Of a stretch of 53,204 nt of DNA, positions 8,576 through 17,653 are shown piece by piece. Position numbers and translations under genes: made by a program. The stretch comes from Fortiea sp. LEGE XX443. GTDB lineage: Bacteria > Cyanobacteriota > Cyanobacteriia > Cyanobacteriales > Nostocaceae. The notes beneath the pieces were generated by a model. It was not told where the DNA came from and did no database searches. It worked only from the letters and a program-made list of their open reading frames with translations. Each line of letters opens with the position of its first letter. Positions within the stretch are counted from its first letter, which is position 1. Where the stretch lies: assembly GCF_015206815.1 (NCBI RefSeq), contig NZ_JADEXZ010000040.1:1-53204 (forward strand). Direction: 5' to 3'.

Positions 8576-9027
8576 TAAGCATACCTAGCTAACAAGTAAA
8601 TTGTGATGCCCAACGCTGACCCAGCAATAACTTGTACTGGTGTGTGTCCCAGTAATTCCTTGAGGCGGTCTTGGCTAAACTCATGCTTTTCGTCAAATAA
8701 TTCAGCAATCATTTGATTGAGTATTCGAGCTTGCTTACCCGCAGCTTGGCGCACTCCGGCTGCATCGTACATAACGATAATGGCAAACACTGTAGCTAAG
8801 GCGAATTCAGGGGATGCCCAACCAACAGTTTGACCAATACCAGCAGCCAACGCTGTCACCAGAGCAGAATGAGCGCTAGGCATACCTCCGGTAGTAACTA
8901 AAACACGCACATTCAGTTTTTGATTTTTGACTAGCTCGATGACGAGCTTCAATGCTTGAGCAATGAAACAGGCTACCAGCGCAACCAGCAGCACCCGGTT
9001 GTTTAAAATATCGGCTATGTCCTGCAT
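8572..9027 (-). CDS. Divergent PAP2 family membrane protein (DUF212, YuiD-like)
   Basis: The 151-residue integral membrane protein has the family hallmarks: LVACFIAQALKLVIELVK, then TTGGMPSAHSALVTALAAGI (GMPSAHS is the key motif) and VMYDAAGVRQAAGKQA. A helix with LKELLGHTPVQVIAGSALGI follows, with a final membrane segment. The family is distantly related to vanadate haloperoxidases and PAP2 phosphatases, but its substrate is not established. In cyanobacteria it commonly lies beside crtE and folD, as here: folD, crtE and this gene run in the same direction. The 300-bp gap to crtE suggests a separate transcript. Confidence 0.88.
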   Translation of the reverse strand: MQDIADILNNRVLLVALVACFIAQALKLVIELVKNQKLNVRVLVTTGGMPSAHSALVTALAAGIGQTVGWASPEFALATVFAIIVMYDAAGVRQAAGKQARILNQMIAELFDEKHEFSQDRLKELLGHTPVQVIAGSALGITIYLLARYAY

Positions 9028-9325
9028 GGTGTTTTGGTTTAGTTAGTTAAAATTAGCAGTAGTTATTTTGTAAGTAAAAATTTTGATGGAGTCCAAAAAC
9101 CCAAATCTCAAAAGATACTGATCCCAAATTGGCATATTTAATATTGTTTGAAGTTGTTGGAGCAGGCTGTTAGTCAAGACCATGAATCTAAAATCATGTT
9201 AATTGATCCAACACCATGAACCTCTTTTGGGGTGATATAGTTACTGAGATCAGGTCTAACCTGCCTGTAGCACTTATTCACCACAACATAGCGGCTCCAA
9301 AATTTAAAACCCAAATTGCTATGAC
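9028..9325. other. Spacer between crtE and DUF212 genes
   Basis: About 300 bp with no open frame I would defend and no strong palindrome. It must hold the end of crtE and the promoter of the DUF212 gene. Confidence 0.5.
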
Positions 9326-10255
9326 CTAGTTACTGCGATTCACAATAAAGTGAGCTAGGGCTTGCAGCGGCTGTGCAAGTTTGCCAAATGGTTCCAACTC
9401 CGCACAGGCTGCCTCAATTAGCTGTTGGGCTTTAGAGCGTGATTCCTCAATTCCCCACAGGCTAGGATAGGTGACTTTCTTGGCTAGGAGGTCTTTACCA
9501 GCAGTTTTGCCCAATTGTTCTTGAGTTGCAGTGATATCCAGGATATCATCGATGATTTGGAATGCTAGACCAATATTCTGAGAATAGCGAGTCAATCGTT
9601 GGATATCTTCTGGTGATGCTCCCGTCAAAATGCCACCACAAACCACACAAGCTTCCAGAAGGGCAGCAGTTTTATGGTTGTGAATAAAATTCAGGGTTTC
9701 CAGGGAAATATCAGACTTACCTTCTGATTCCAAATCGACTACTTGACCACCGACTAAACCCGCAGCTCCCAGCGCTCTCCCCAGACGAGCAACTACCTGT
9801 AAAACTCGGTCTTTGGGAACGCTCTCAGGAGTTTGAGTAGCGACTAATTCAAAGGCGAAGGCTAATAAACCATCTCCAGCCAGAATAGCAATATCGTCGC
9901 CGTAAACTTTGTGATTGGTCAACCTACCACGACGGTAATCATCATTATCCATTGCTGGCAGGTCGTCATGAATCAACGACATTGTGTGAATCATTTCTAC
10001 AGCACAAGCTGTAGGCATGGCTATTTCGATAGTACCGCCCATCATTTCACAGGTAGCAAGGCAGAGAATGGGGCGTACGCGCTTACCTCCAGCTAGTAGC
10101 GAGTAGCGCATTGATTCGTAAATCTTTTCTGGATAAACGACAGGCATAGACTTATCCAGAGCAGCTTCACAAAGCTTTTGTCGGTCTTTGAGATAAGCTG
10201 CAAGGTTAAAGGTTGCTGTTTCTGGCATCTTCTGAAGGTTATCAGCTGCTACCAT
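9326..10255 (-). CDS. crtE: Geranylgeranyl diphosphate synthase
   Basis: CrtE extends allylic diphosphates to GGPP, the precursor of carotenoids, the phytyl tail of chlorophyll and quinones. The frame opens at 10306, but the ATG at 10255 ([20 protein letters not shown]) has a Shine-Dalgarno (AAGGA) and fits the family N-terminus, giving 309 residues. Motifs present are [12 protein letters not shown], the first Asp-rich motif DDLPAMDND at about residues 97-105, [11 protein letters not shown], and the second Asp-rich motif FQIIDDILD followed by LGKTAGKDL. All catalytic features are intact. It lies downstream of folD with a 142-bp gap. Confidence 0.95.
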   Translation of the reverse strand: MVAADNLQKMPETATFNLAAYLKDRQKLCEAALDKSMPVVYPEKIYESMRYSLLAGGKRVRPILCLATCEMMGGTIEIAMPTACAVEMIHTMSLIHDDLPAMDNDDYRRGRLTNHKVYGDDIAILAGDGLLAFAFELVATQTPESVPKDRVLQVVARLGRALGAAGLVGGQVVDLESEGKSDISLETLNFIHNHKTAALLEACVVCGGILTGASPEDIQRLTRYSQNIGLAFQIIDDILDITATQEQLGKTAGKDLLAKKVTYPSLWGIEESRSKAQQLIEAACAELEPFGKLAQPLQALAHFIVNRSN

Positions 10256-10397
10256 TCTTATAATTCCTTCAATTTTTAGCTTTTGGCTGTTTGTCGTATA
10301 CGTCACAATTTTACGGGGCTTTGGCGCTGAAAAGTTATGAGGGAGGAATCGAGAGTTAAAAATTAAAAATTCATAACTTTTTACTCATAACTTTTGA

Positions 10398-11273
10398 CTA
10401 CTTTGTTGTGTGCAAATAGCTGGTAAATGTGTTTTGCAACAACATAGCAACGGTCATTGGGCCGACACCACCAGGAACAGGGGTGAGATATTCCGCCACA
10501 CCAGCAATTGATTCTAGTTCGGCATCGCCAACTAAGCGACTCTTGCCGTTGGTATCAGTGACGCGATTCATTCCCACATCTACCACGATCGCACCCGGTT
10601 TTACCATGTCAGCGGTGATGAGTCCTGGACGACCAACGGCGGCGATGAGAATATCAGCATTTTTGGTAATGCTACTCAGATTTTGCGATCGCGAGTGGAC
10701 AATGGTAACAGTAGCATCAGCTTCTAGTAGCATCAAGGCCATTGGTTTACCTACCAAAATACTACGTCCCACAACTACGGCATTTTTTCCCCCCAAGGGA
10801 ATTTCATATTCTTGCAATAGCCGCATTACACCCGCAGGTGTACAACTGCGTAAACCTGCTTCACCCCGCACTAGTCGCCCCAAATTCACTGGGTGCAGTC
10901 CATCGGCATCTTTATCTGGATGTATTCGATTTAACAAGGTTACAGCGTCCAAGTGGTCAGGCAGGGGTAGCTGCACAAGAATACCATCTACTCTTTCGTC
11001 TTCGTTGAGTTCGGCAATGACATCCTCTAATTCCCTTTGGCTAGTTTCTTGAGGAAAATGCTTACCAAAGGAGGCGATTCCCACCTGAGTACAGGCTTTT
11101 TCCTTATTGCGTACATAAGCGGCTGATGCAGGGTTATTGCCAACCATCAGCACGGCTAAACCGGGGGGACGGCCAACTTTAGTTTGTAATTCCTGAATAT
11201 GTGTTTGTAGTTGTTGGTAAATTTTTGCTGCTAACGCTTTACCATCAAGAAGTTTAACAGTTGTTGTTTTCAT
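10398..11273 (-). CDS. folD: Methylenetetrahydrofolate dehydrogenase / methenyltetrahydrofolate cyclohydrolase
   Basis: FolD interconverts 5,10-methylene-, methenyl- and 10-formyl-tetrahydrofolate, using NADP. The 291-residue protein is complete: [11 protein letters not shown] at the N-terminus; the catalytic YVRNK (Tyr53, Lys57) in [17 protein letters not shown]; the [10 protein letters not shown] segment; and the Rossmann stretch [20 protein letters not shown]. The C-terminal signature [17 protein letters not shown] appears as [11 protein letters not shown]. The order folD-crtE is typical of cyanobacteria. Confidence 0.97.
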   Translation of the reverse strand: MKTTTVKLLDGKALAAKIYQQLQTHIQELQTKVGRPPGLAVLMVGNNPASAAYVRNKEKACTQVGIASFGKHFPQETSQRELEDVIAELNEDERVDGILVQLPLPDHLDAVTLLNRIHPDKDADGLHPVNLGRLVRGEAGLRSCTPAGVMRLLQEYEIPLGGKNAVVVGRSILVGKPMALMLLEADATVTIVHSRSQNLSSITKNADILIAAVGRPGLITADMVKPGAIVVDVGMNRVTDTNGKSRLVGDAELESIAGVAEYLTPVPGGVGPMTVAMLLQNTFTSYLHTTK

Positions 11274-11533
11274 GAGAATCCCCAGAAGATTCGCCTCTAA
11301 TCCAAAATTTTAGTTGTCTGTAGCGAAGTCAACATTTGGCAAAAATTTTTGTATGTTGATTGCTGTTGCGTCTCTCCTACCACAAGACCATACTTGTTTA
11401 TCTTCTCAGATCCATTGCTTTATCTGACGGATAAAAGCATGAAATATTCAAGGGAGCGGTGAAACACTATGTCAAAGATGGGTGTCTGATAGCCAGGAAC
11501 ATGGGTTATGAATGAGAACTGGGAAATAACTTG

Positions 11534-11920
11534 ATGAAACTAATGCAGCAATCGCCAAATTTTTACCGTGTACTTTTCAATTTTTTCCTGGTAGCGGGAC
11601 TGTGTAGTTGTGCTTCTTGGACAGCTTCTGACCTCAAAGGTAGTAACTTGATATTTGGTAGCAATGTCACTGCGATTGAGAAGATTCAAGCTAAACCAAA
11701 TAAACAAGCTACCGTTTATATTCAAGGCAAGGTTGAAAAGCAAGTTCCGCTAATGAAGCAATGGGCATATCAAATTAGTGACTCTACTGGCAAAATTTGG
11801 GTAATTACCAATCAAGGCAATCTTCAAAAGGGAACACAAGTAGTATTAAAGGGTAAAATTCGCTACCAAAATATTTTGATTGCCGGCCAAGATTTTGGGG
11901 AAGTTTATATAGAAGAGTAA
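11534..11920 (+). CDS. Putative lipoprotein with OB-like domain, unknown function (128 aa)
   Basis: The open frame begins at a TTG at 11531; the adjacent ATG at 11534 is the likelier start. The N-terminus (FYRVLFNFFLVAGLCSCAS) is a signal peptide with cysteines at the end of the hydrophobic core, so lipid attachment is plausible. The mature part is about 85 residues of alternating strands: TVYIQGKVEKQVPL, WAYQISDSTGKIWVIT, GTQVVLKGKIRYQNILI. This resembles a small OB fold of the BOF/YgiW-like kind, but I cannot assign a family. The next gene, a Nudix hydrolase, starts only 26 bp downstream, so the two may be cotranscribed. Confidence 0.65.
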   Translation: MKLMQQSPNFYRVLFNFFLVAGLCSCASWTASDLKGSNLIFGSNVTAIEKIQAKPNKQATVYIQGKVEKQVPLMKQWAYQISDSTGKIWVITNQGNLQKGTQVVLKGKIRYQNILIAGQDFGEVYIEE

Positions 11921-11946
11921 TTAATAAAAAATTAGGTATAAATTTT

Positions 11947-12417
11947 ATGAATAATCAATTAGTACAAGTAGCGATCGCCATTCTCTACCAAAACAACAAG
12001 TATCTCATGCAACTACGAGATAATATCCCAACGATTGCGATTCCTGGTTGCTGGGGTTTGTTTGGTGGACATATCGAACCTGGCGAAACCCCGGAGGTGA
12101 CAGTCAAAAGAGAAATTATTGAAGAAATAGCCTATGATTTGCCAGCCTTTACAGAATTTGGCTGCTATACCGATGAAAAAGCCATCCGCTATGTGTTTCA
12201 GGCTCCATTGCTGGTTGATTTAAGTCAACTGGTGCTGAATGAAGGCTGGGATATGGGATTATTGACCCCAGAAGATATACGCCGGGGTGATTGTTACTCA
12301 GCTATCGCTGGTGAAGTCCGTCCATTAGGGATGATACACCAAAAAATCATGCTTGACTTTATCAACAAGCAATCTCTAGCACCTGACGCACGAGCAGAAT
12401 TGGAAATTGGCATCTAA
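11947..12417 (+). CDS. Nudix hydrolase (156 aa)
   Basis: The complete Nudix box G-x5-E-x7-REU-x-EE is visible as GGHIEPGETPEVTVKREIIE followed by E at about residues 38-59, after the usual strand AIPGCWGLF. Such enzymes hydrolyse a nucleoside diphosphate linked to another group; the substrate here cannot be predicted. The N-terminus (LVQVAIAILYQNNKYLMQLR) and length are typical for a single-domain member. The C-terminus (ARAELEIGI) runs on a little after the fold should end. It begins 26 bp after the lipoprotein gene. Confidence 0.9.
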   Translation: MNNQLVQVAIAILYQNNKYLMQLRDNIPTIAIPGCWGLFGGHIEPGETPEVTVKREIIEEIAYDLPAFTEFGCYTDEKAIRYVFQAPLLVDLSQLVLNEGWDMGLLTPEDIRRGDCYSAIAGEVRPLGMIHQKIMLDFINKQSLAPDARAELEIGI

Positions 12418-12855
12418 TGCCACAATAAACTAAAGAATTGTGGTGGAGTCAACATAATTCGTAATTGATAATGAGGCTCTCTACGAGACGCTAAAAGCGT
12501 AGACTTCGGCGTGAGCTCAGTCGAACGCTTGCTTCTCCGCAGGAGTACGCGGACTCGCTACCGCTACGAAGCGCGTAATTCGTAGTTATAGCGGTTCCTA
12601 CTCACGTGAGGTACACTAAAAACCTTAAATTGACAAGCTTCTCCGTCTCACACGTGTACCTCATCCCACAGAGAAACGCTATACAATCAGTGGGGGCTTG
12701 AACCAACCACTGATTGAAGACCACCCTTACGAGTTCACCAGTCACCTACAGAAGGAAACCTTCTTGCAGTGCTGGCTCACCAAATCAAAGATTTGGTGCG
12801 GGCTTGTACCCTCTTTAATTACGAATTACGAATTAGTAATTATTTGGTCACTCTC
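12418..12855. other. Repeat-filled spacer
   Basis: Between the Nudix and transporter genes lie GC-rich repeat debris (12470-12580, words such as CTCTACGAGACGC and CGTAGACTTCGGCGTGAGC), an inverted-repeat element (12587-12683) and two ATTACGAATTA words near 12820. No gene is supported. Confidence 0.6.
12587..12683. repeat. Small inverted-repeat element with TATAGCG ends
   Basis: The left end TATAGCGGTTC and the right end, whose complement reads TATAGCGTTTC, enclose about 97 bp with a second inverted pair around CACGTGAGGTACAC. It is a MITE-like palindromic unit, single copy in this window. Confidence 0.55.
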
Positions 12856-13965
12856 ATGCAATCAGCAAACAAACTACCACGATGGTTCAGTTATGGTTTG
12901 GCCTTTCCCTTGGTCATTCTCAACGGTTGGTTATTAATCCAGGTTGTCAAGTACTTTCAACCTTTGGTAAGTGTAGTGGCGATCGCCATTCTACTAGCTT
13001 TTGTCTTAAACTACCCCATCCAGTTTTTTCAAAGACGCGGTGTACCGCGTAACTTGGCTATTGTCGGAGTCTTACTATTAGCAGTGGTAACTTTAGCAGG
13101 TGTTGGTGTCACCTTAGTACCAATTATCCTGCAACAATTAAACGAACTAGCTAATATTCTTCCGTCTTGGATAGATTCTGGCGTGCAACAATTAGAAGCT
13201 TTCCAAAATTGGGCGGCTACACAGCAACTTCCTGTAAATTTACGAAATTTAGCTCTCCAACTTTTAGAAAGATTGTCTAATCAATTTCAATCTTTCACTG
13301 GCAGAATTCTTGGTTTTGCTTTTGACACTATTGGGGTTGTAGTGAACATATTAATTGCTGGAGTATTAACTATTTACCTAATATTAAATGGTGAGAATTT
13401 ATGGGATGGAATTTATCAGTGGTTTCCATCCTATATAGGTATGAAAGTTAGGCAATTATTACGAGAAGATTTTCAAAATTATTTTATCGGTCAAGCAACA
13501 TTGGGTGCTATTTTGGCTGTGACAGTGACATTAGCATTTGTCACGCTACGAATTCCCTTAGCTTTACTTTTTGGTATAGCTATTGGATTTTTCTCACTTT
13601 TCCCTTTTGGTACAGGTATCGGAATTGCCATAGTGAGTTTATTAGTTGCTTTGGAAAACTTCTGGTTAGGTGTGGAAGTTTTAGGTGTAGCCGTAGCTAT
13701 TGACCAAATCAACTCTAATATTGTTGCACCGCGAATTTTAGGAAATTTAACTGGTTTAAATCCTGTATGGGTTGTAATTTCATTATTAATAGGTGCAAAA
13801 CTAGGCGGCGTTTTAGGTTTGCTAATTGCTATTCCGATTGCCAGTTTCATTAAAGATGTTGCAGATAGTTGGCGAGCCGGAGAACTTAATCAAAAGATTG
13901 TTGCTAGTGAAGATGGTGTAAAAGTTTCACAAACTGAAGCCAGTCAAGAAAATTACGTCAGTTAA
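12856..13965 (+). CDS. AI-2E family transporter (PerM/UPF0118)
   Basis: The ATG at 12856 (MQSANKLPRWFSYGLAFPL) was preferred to the frame's first ATG at 12769. The upstream codons lie in repeat sequence, and the chosen start leads straight into the first membrane helix. The 369-residue protein has the family layout: two N-terminal helices (VILNGWLLIQVVKYFQPL, then VVAIAILLAFVLNYP); a third helix; a long soluble segment about residues 110-170; and four to five C-terminal helices, with the conserved GNLTGLNPVWVVISLLIGAKLGGVLGLL. Family members export small solutes or sodium; a role in quorum signalling should not be assumed. Confidence 0.88.
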   Translation: MQSANKLPRWFSYGLAFPLVILNGWLLIQVVKYFQPLVSVVAIAILLAFVLNYPIQFFQRRGVPRNLAIVGVLLLAVVTLAGVGVTLVPIILQQLNELANILPSWIDSGVQQLEAFQNWAATQQLPVNLRNLALQLLERLSNQFQSFTGRILGFAFDTIGVVVNILIAGVLTIYLILNGENLWDGIYQWFPSYIGMKVRQLLREDFQNYFIGQATLGAILAVTVTLAFVTLRIPLALLFGIAIGFFSLFPFGTGIGIAIVSLLVALENFWLGVEVLGVAVAIDQINSNIVAPRILGNLTGLNPVWVVISLLIGAKLGGVLGLLIAIPIASFIKDVADSWRAGELNQKIVASEDGVKVSQTEASQENYVS

Positions 13966-14194
13966 AGCTGTTTAGAAGCCAATACACCCAAAAATTAAAC
14001 ATGGCATAATTTGAATTGAGCAACCTAGACGCGCCCCGTGCGGCTTCCTGTACCTCTACGGAGAAGCAAGCGTTCAACTGAACTCACTCCGAAGTCTACG
14101 CGTAGCATCTCCATTCTCAAGACTTTATTAGGGTATTTCTGTCGATACACGTACTAATCTTCTATAAATTAGGTAACTCAATCCTGGAGTAAAT

Positions 14195-14599
14195 TTAGAT
14201 AGACAGTAGAGCATCTTCAGTCACTAAACTTGATCTGCGAAAATAAGAAGCAGAATTAAGCCCCATTTTATTGCAATATTCAGCGCACTTGCGGCACATA
14301 GCTGCACAGAACATCATTGTGGCATCACCACTCGTCTGTTCACAAGTTATGGCAGTGCGATCGCAAATTTGGGCGCACAAGCTACAGGTATTTCCCATAA
14401 ACTCAGAACCATCATTAATCATATTGACGCACATTGTGCACATTTCTGCACAGTCCCGCATCATAGATATCATACTCATATCCATGTATTTACCACCTCT
14501 ATGCTTGCAATATTTAAGAGTATCAATGCAAGTAGTTTGGCATTCGATGCAGATTTGTTTACAAGCTTCCATTTCAGCGAGTATGGATTCAATGATCAT
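14195..14599 (-). CDS. Cys-rich four-helix-bundle copper-binding protein (DUF326)
   Basis: The 134-residue protein has 16 cysteines in repeated Cx3C and Cx2C spacings (at about residues 13, 17, 20 and 24; 50, 54 and 57; 72, 75 and 79; 98, 102, 105 and 109). That is the pattern of DUF326 and copper-storage (Csp-like) four-helix bundles, in which cysteines line the core and bind Cu(I). Methionines are also frequent (MDMSMISMMRDC). There is no signal peptide, so it would act in the cytoplasm. The C-terminal tail SYFRRSSLVTEDALLSI extends past the last helix. It opens the metal-related district that continues to about 23 kb. Copper as the ligand is inferred from the family. Confidence 0.85.
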   Translation of the reverse strand: MIIESILAEMEACKQICIECQTTCIDTLKYCKHRGGKYMDMSMISMMRDCAEMCTMCVNMINDGSEFMGNTCSLCAQICDRTAITCEQTSGDATMMFCAAMCRKCAEYCNKMGLNSASYFRRSSLVTEDALLSI

Positions 14600-15516
14600 A
14601 GAAATAGTCTCCTAGTTTTCACAGTTGATAGTTTGGTTGACTTAATTAGCAAGGTAAAACTTTATTTTTGAGAAATCAATAGATTCTGAAGTTCTAGTAA
14701 TTTGAAGGCCGCTATATCTATATACTTGATGTAATTTCATTGGCTTTTCAATATTTAATGACTACCTAATTAGCTAAAATCCTCATCAATTAAGACTTGA
14801 GAATATTCTGTTAGTTATGGGAAATTACTTTTAGGAAGTAAGCTCTCCTTTAATATCAAGAATTTAGCTGTCGGGTTATTTAATCTGCACACCTACTAAA
14901 TAGAAAAATAGTTGAGGGATAGTACTACTTTTATTTTCTAGGTTATAAGCCGTCAAAGCTTTATATAGTAAAAACTATAGCTATATTCATTATGAAGAAA
15001 ACTCATTATTTGAAAAAAAGCTATCAGTATATTTTCTTGTAGTTAGCTAATATCAAAGTTTCCTGACTTTGTTAAGCCTCATGTCATACTCCGGTACCCT
15101 ACGCCAAGGCTACTACACAAACAAAGTCCTAACAAAAAAAACAAAGTTGGCGTTGCTGAATTTAGGGATGAAATAATGAACCGCAAAGTACGCATTCTCT
15201 ACGAGAGGCTTCCGCCAACGCGCAGCGTCTCGTAGAGAAGAAGAGGTTTTGAGAGATAAATATCAGAAAATCATCCCGCATTTATGCAACACCACAAAGT
15301 TTTTAAGCCGCTTGTACGGGTTTTGTCATGACTGATTTAAATGAAGTTTCCATAGACGGATTCAGTATTAAGTCAAGAGCTTGATAGATGAACAGCTATA
15401 AATCGATATATTTATCGTAATTTCATCAGAATTTGAGTAAATGTATCTGAGAAAACATTGTGTTTAACGATGTTCTCGTTTAAAGTACAATAAATCAATC
15501 AACTAACAGTAGTATA
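14600..15516. other. Long intergenic region (917 bp) with a MITE
   Basis: No gene is supported. The first 540 bp are AT-rich and featureless to my reading. The element at 15149-15293 follows, then about 220 bp that should hold the promoter of the Rrf2-type gene. Confidence 0.6.
15149..15293. mobile_element. MITE-like element, family A copy 1 (145 bp, 8-bp target duplication)
   Basis: Imperfect terminal inverted repeats of about 23 bp (GGCGTTGCTGAATTTAGGGA against GGTGTTGCATAAATGCGGGA) bound the unit. ACAAAGTT occurs directly on both sides (15141-15148 and 15294-15301). The interior has a perfect 12-bp stem, TTCTCTACGAGA/TCTCGTAGAGAA. A near-identical copy lies at 26168-26321. It has no coding capacity, so a transposase elsewhere must have moved it. 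Confidence 0.85.
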
Positions 15517-15984
15517 ATGGATGAAAGCTCAAAAAAACAAAACTATATCCTCTTGGATCTATCTGCCAAAGTGGAATATGCACTGTTAGCACTTTTAGAA
15601 TTAGCGAACCATTATGTTCACAAAACCCCTGTAACGATGGGCGACATCTCCGCCAAGCATCCGATACCAGAGCGTTATCTAGAGCAGATTCTTTCCAGTT
15701 TGCGGCGAGCAGGTGTAGTCAAGAGTCAACGCGGCTCTAAGGGTGGCTTTGTTTTGGCGCGTGAACCTCGACAACTGACTTTGTTAGAAGTCGTGATTAT
15801 GTTGGATGGGGAGCAGAAAAAGGAAGAATGCTCTTCTAGAGAAACTTTAGAAAAAAACTTGGTGTGGGATATTTGGGGGGAAGCCGACAGGGCTTCACAA
15901 GCTGTTTTGAGTCAACATACCATCCAAGACTTATATGAACAGCGAGAAGCACGTTTACAGAAAAGTCAGATGTATTACATTTAG
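15517..15984 (+). CDS. Rrf2 family transcriptional regulator (155 aa)
   Basis: The winged-helix DNA-binding domain is clear: LSAKVEYALLALLELANHY, then ISAKHPIPERYLEQILSSLR and GVVKSQRGSKGGFVLAREP. Rrf2 proteins such as IscR bind an Fe-S cluster through three cysteines. Here only one cysteine is seen in the corresponding region (Cys105, in KKEECSS), so cluster binding like IscR is unlikely. It may resemble CymR or thiol-sensing members, which is inference. Its neighbours are a DUF326 copper protein and a DUF202 protein, so a role in metal or sulfur stress is possible. The start is the ATG at 15517; a second Met-free N-terminus of 14 residues precedes the usual LSAK start. Confidence 0.88.
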   Translation: MDESSKKQNYILLDLSAKVEYALLALLELANHYVHKTPVTMGDISAKHPIPERYLEQILSSLRRAGVVKSQRGSKGGFVLAREPRQLTLLEVVIMLDGEQKKEECSSRETLEKNLVWDIWGEADRASQAVLSQHTIQDLYEQREARLQKSQMYYI

Positions 15985-16198
15985 CAACATACATCAGGGA
16001 TCAAGAGCGAGAATTCATAATAGTCTACCCAGCATAAAGAAAATACATAATTCAACCTAGTTTCAGCGAAGGTTACTTTAGTATTACATCATTTCAGTAT
16101 TTGTCAGAGTCGGAGATACTTGCATTCAATTAGCTAGAGATAGATTCTGAGTGTAGACCATGTCTTAAAGACAATTCGCCTACCTTCCCTACAGTTGA

Positions 16199-16624
16199 TC
16201 ATTCCAGTATAAAACTATTTAAATAATCTAGAGGAACTGTGAACACATAGTATAGTACACCCCCTCCAAGAAGAATCACAGCTAGACTTGCCAGAAGTAT
16301 CCAACGATCGGGTGGTTGATAGGTATCCTCGTCAATATCTTGACGAACAGCGAAATAATGCTGAGTTGACAGTAACACTGTTAACACACCAACCAAGGCA
16401 AATGCTAAACCTAACTTCCATCCATTACCAGGAGGTTGCGGTGCTAATGGAGGGTTGATTATCCGCAACCGCACAATCAAAACACCAAAACCCATGAGCG
16501 CAATACCACTCCGCATCCATGCTAGATAGGTACGTTCATTCGCTAAATGATCTCGGATTCGATCCGATCTGTACTTTTTTTTTACTAAATTCTTATTTTC
16601 TAATTTTTCTACTTCGATATTCAT
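16199..16624 (-). CDS. DUF202 (YidH-like) membrane protein (141 aa)
   Basis: The signature RDHLANERTYLAWMRSGIAL is exactly that of DUF202 proteins. It is followed by LMGFGVLIVRLRII (TM1), WKLGLAFALVGVLTVLL (TM2) and WILLASLAVILLGGGVLYYV (TM3). The N-terminus is charged and cytoplasmic. The function of the family is not established; some members are linked to stress or vacuolar transport chaperone-like proteins. The gene is convergent with the Rrf2 gene and is likely a single transcription unit. Confidence 0.88.
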   Translation of the reverse strand: MNIEVEKLENKNLVKKKYRSDRIRDHLANERTYLAWMRSGIALMGFGVLIVRLRIINPPLAPQPPGNGWKLGLAFALVGVLTVLLSTQHYFAVRQDIDEDTYQPPDRWILLASLAVILLGGGVLYYVFTVPLDYLNSFILE

Positions 16625-16853
16625 GAGAAATCTGTGTTCAATTAGTTATTCAATAATTTTACTATTTAATCTGTTTTACGAAATTAAATCAATATTCTTC
16701 TAAAACAAAAGCGTAATTTTATATCCAAAATATAAATCAAAGTAAGTGATTAATTTGGGGTAGTTAATAAATTATTTTTATTGAAAACTTATAACTAATA
16801 TGTTCCTTATTTTTTTATAATTTTAGACATATAATCAGATAAATTGGCAACAA

Positions 16854-16878
16854 AAAAGCCAGAAGAATTCTGGCTTTT
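16854..16878 (-). terminator. Intrinsic terminator after the exported-protein gene
   Basis: AAAAGCCAGAA and TTCTGGCTTTT form a perfect 11-bp stem with a 3-nt loop. On the minus strand a run of six T follows (16852-16857), fitting termination of the gene that ends at 16922. Confidence 0.85.
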
Positions 16879-16921
16879 AGTTTTTATGCAAAATTATGGC
16901 TGAATTTACCTATTCAATCAA

Positions 16922-17545
16922 TTAATCGTTAATTTTCGCGGTTGTAATTCCAGCGTCTAGTGCGGCTTGTAAATTCTCAGGAATCAACCAGTTAGCTTCG
17001 CCAGATTGAAAAACCTTCGCCGGTGGAAGATTGAAGTCAATTTCTCCAGTTTGAGAGTTGCTTGTAGCTACTAACCGAGTTCCGTGAACAATCTTAAAAG
17101 CTTGAGCAGGGGTGGCTGCTTGTTCTTCTGTAGCCGCTTGTCCGGGGAGATAAACGCCTTGACAGTCCCACTCATCATCAGTTTCTGTGCCACTAGGGAG
17201 CAGATATAATTCATTGTCGTAGTTTGAGGTAGATTTTTTCGGTTTTTCACCGTATATCAACAGCATTTTATCTGTTTCATTACGGCAGATTCCTACAGAG
17301 TCTTCACTATTTTCTAAAATGTACTTTTGGTATTTTAAGTTAGAAATTTTCTGCTCAATTTCTGGTGTATCTCCTTGGCTTTGTTTATCCTGCAATGCAG
17401 ATTCTAGTGATTTAGTTATTTCTATATAGTCTGGATCATCAGCTAATTTTTTTCCTGCCCAAGATGGTTGAGCAATCATCAAGTTTACCAATAGTAATAA
17501 GCAAACTAGTGTAATTTTAACCAGAGTATTTTTGAACAATCTCAT
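16922..17545 (-). CDS. Exported protein of unknown function (207 aa)
   Basis: The signal peptide MRLFKNTLVKITLVCLLLLV continues to a likely cleavage after PSWA (about residue 30). The mature part begins with a helical stretch (SLESALQDKQSQGDTPEIEQ) and then a domain with two cysteines (VGICRNETDKMLLIYGEKP and DDEWDCQGVYLPG) that could be disulfide-bonded. It ends FKIVHGTRLVATSNSQTGEI and NLQAALDAGITTAKIND. I do not know the family. It lies 108 bp downstream of a cadD-like gene on the same strand, so the two may form one transcript. If so, the product may be a periplasmic partner in metal handling; that is inference from position only. Confidence 0.72.
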   Translation of the reverse strand: MRLFKNTLVKITLVCLLLLVNLMIAQPSWAGKKLADDPDYIEITKSLESALQDKQSQGDTPEIEQKISNLKYQKYILENSEDSVGICRNETDKMLLIYGEKPKKSTSNYDNELYLLPSGTETDDEWDCQGVYLPGQAATEEQAATPAQAFKIVHGTRLVATSNSQTGEIDFNLPPAKVFQSGEANWLIPENLQAALDAGITTAKIND

Positions 17546-17653
17546 GTGTTTCTCCTAAGAAGTTAGTGTTTTTTTGATGCTAATTACCTAATTTAAGGTA
17601 TTAATTGGGCATTGTTTCATCTATCTGTTGATGCAAGTTGCAAACATAAAAGC

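Noticed and set aside
10429-11052. 207-codon plus-strand frame over folD
   Set aside because: Antisense shadow of folD, with Ser/Pro/Thr-rich translation and no motif.
12698-12937. 79-codon plus-strand frame before the AI-2E transporter
   Set aside because: Out of frame with the transporter and composed of repeat and membrane-helix shadow.
12856-13965. Quorum-sensing AI-2 exporter
   Set aside because: The family name does not prove that function, and no luxS or lsr genes are seen.
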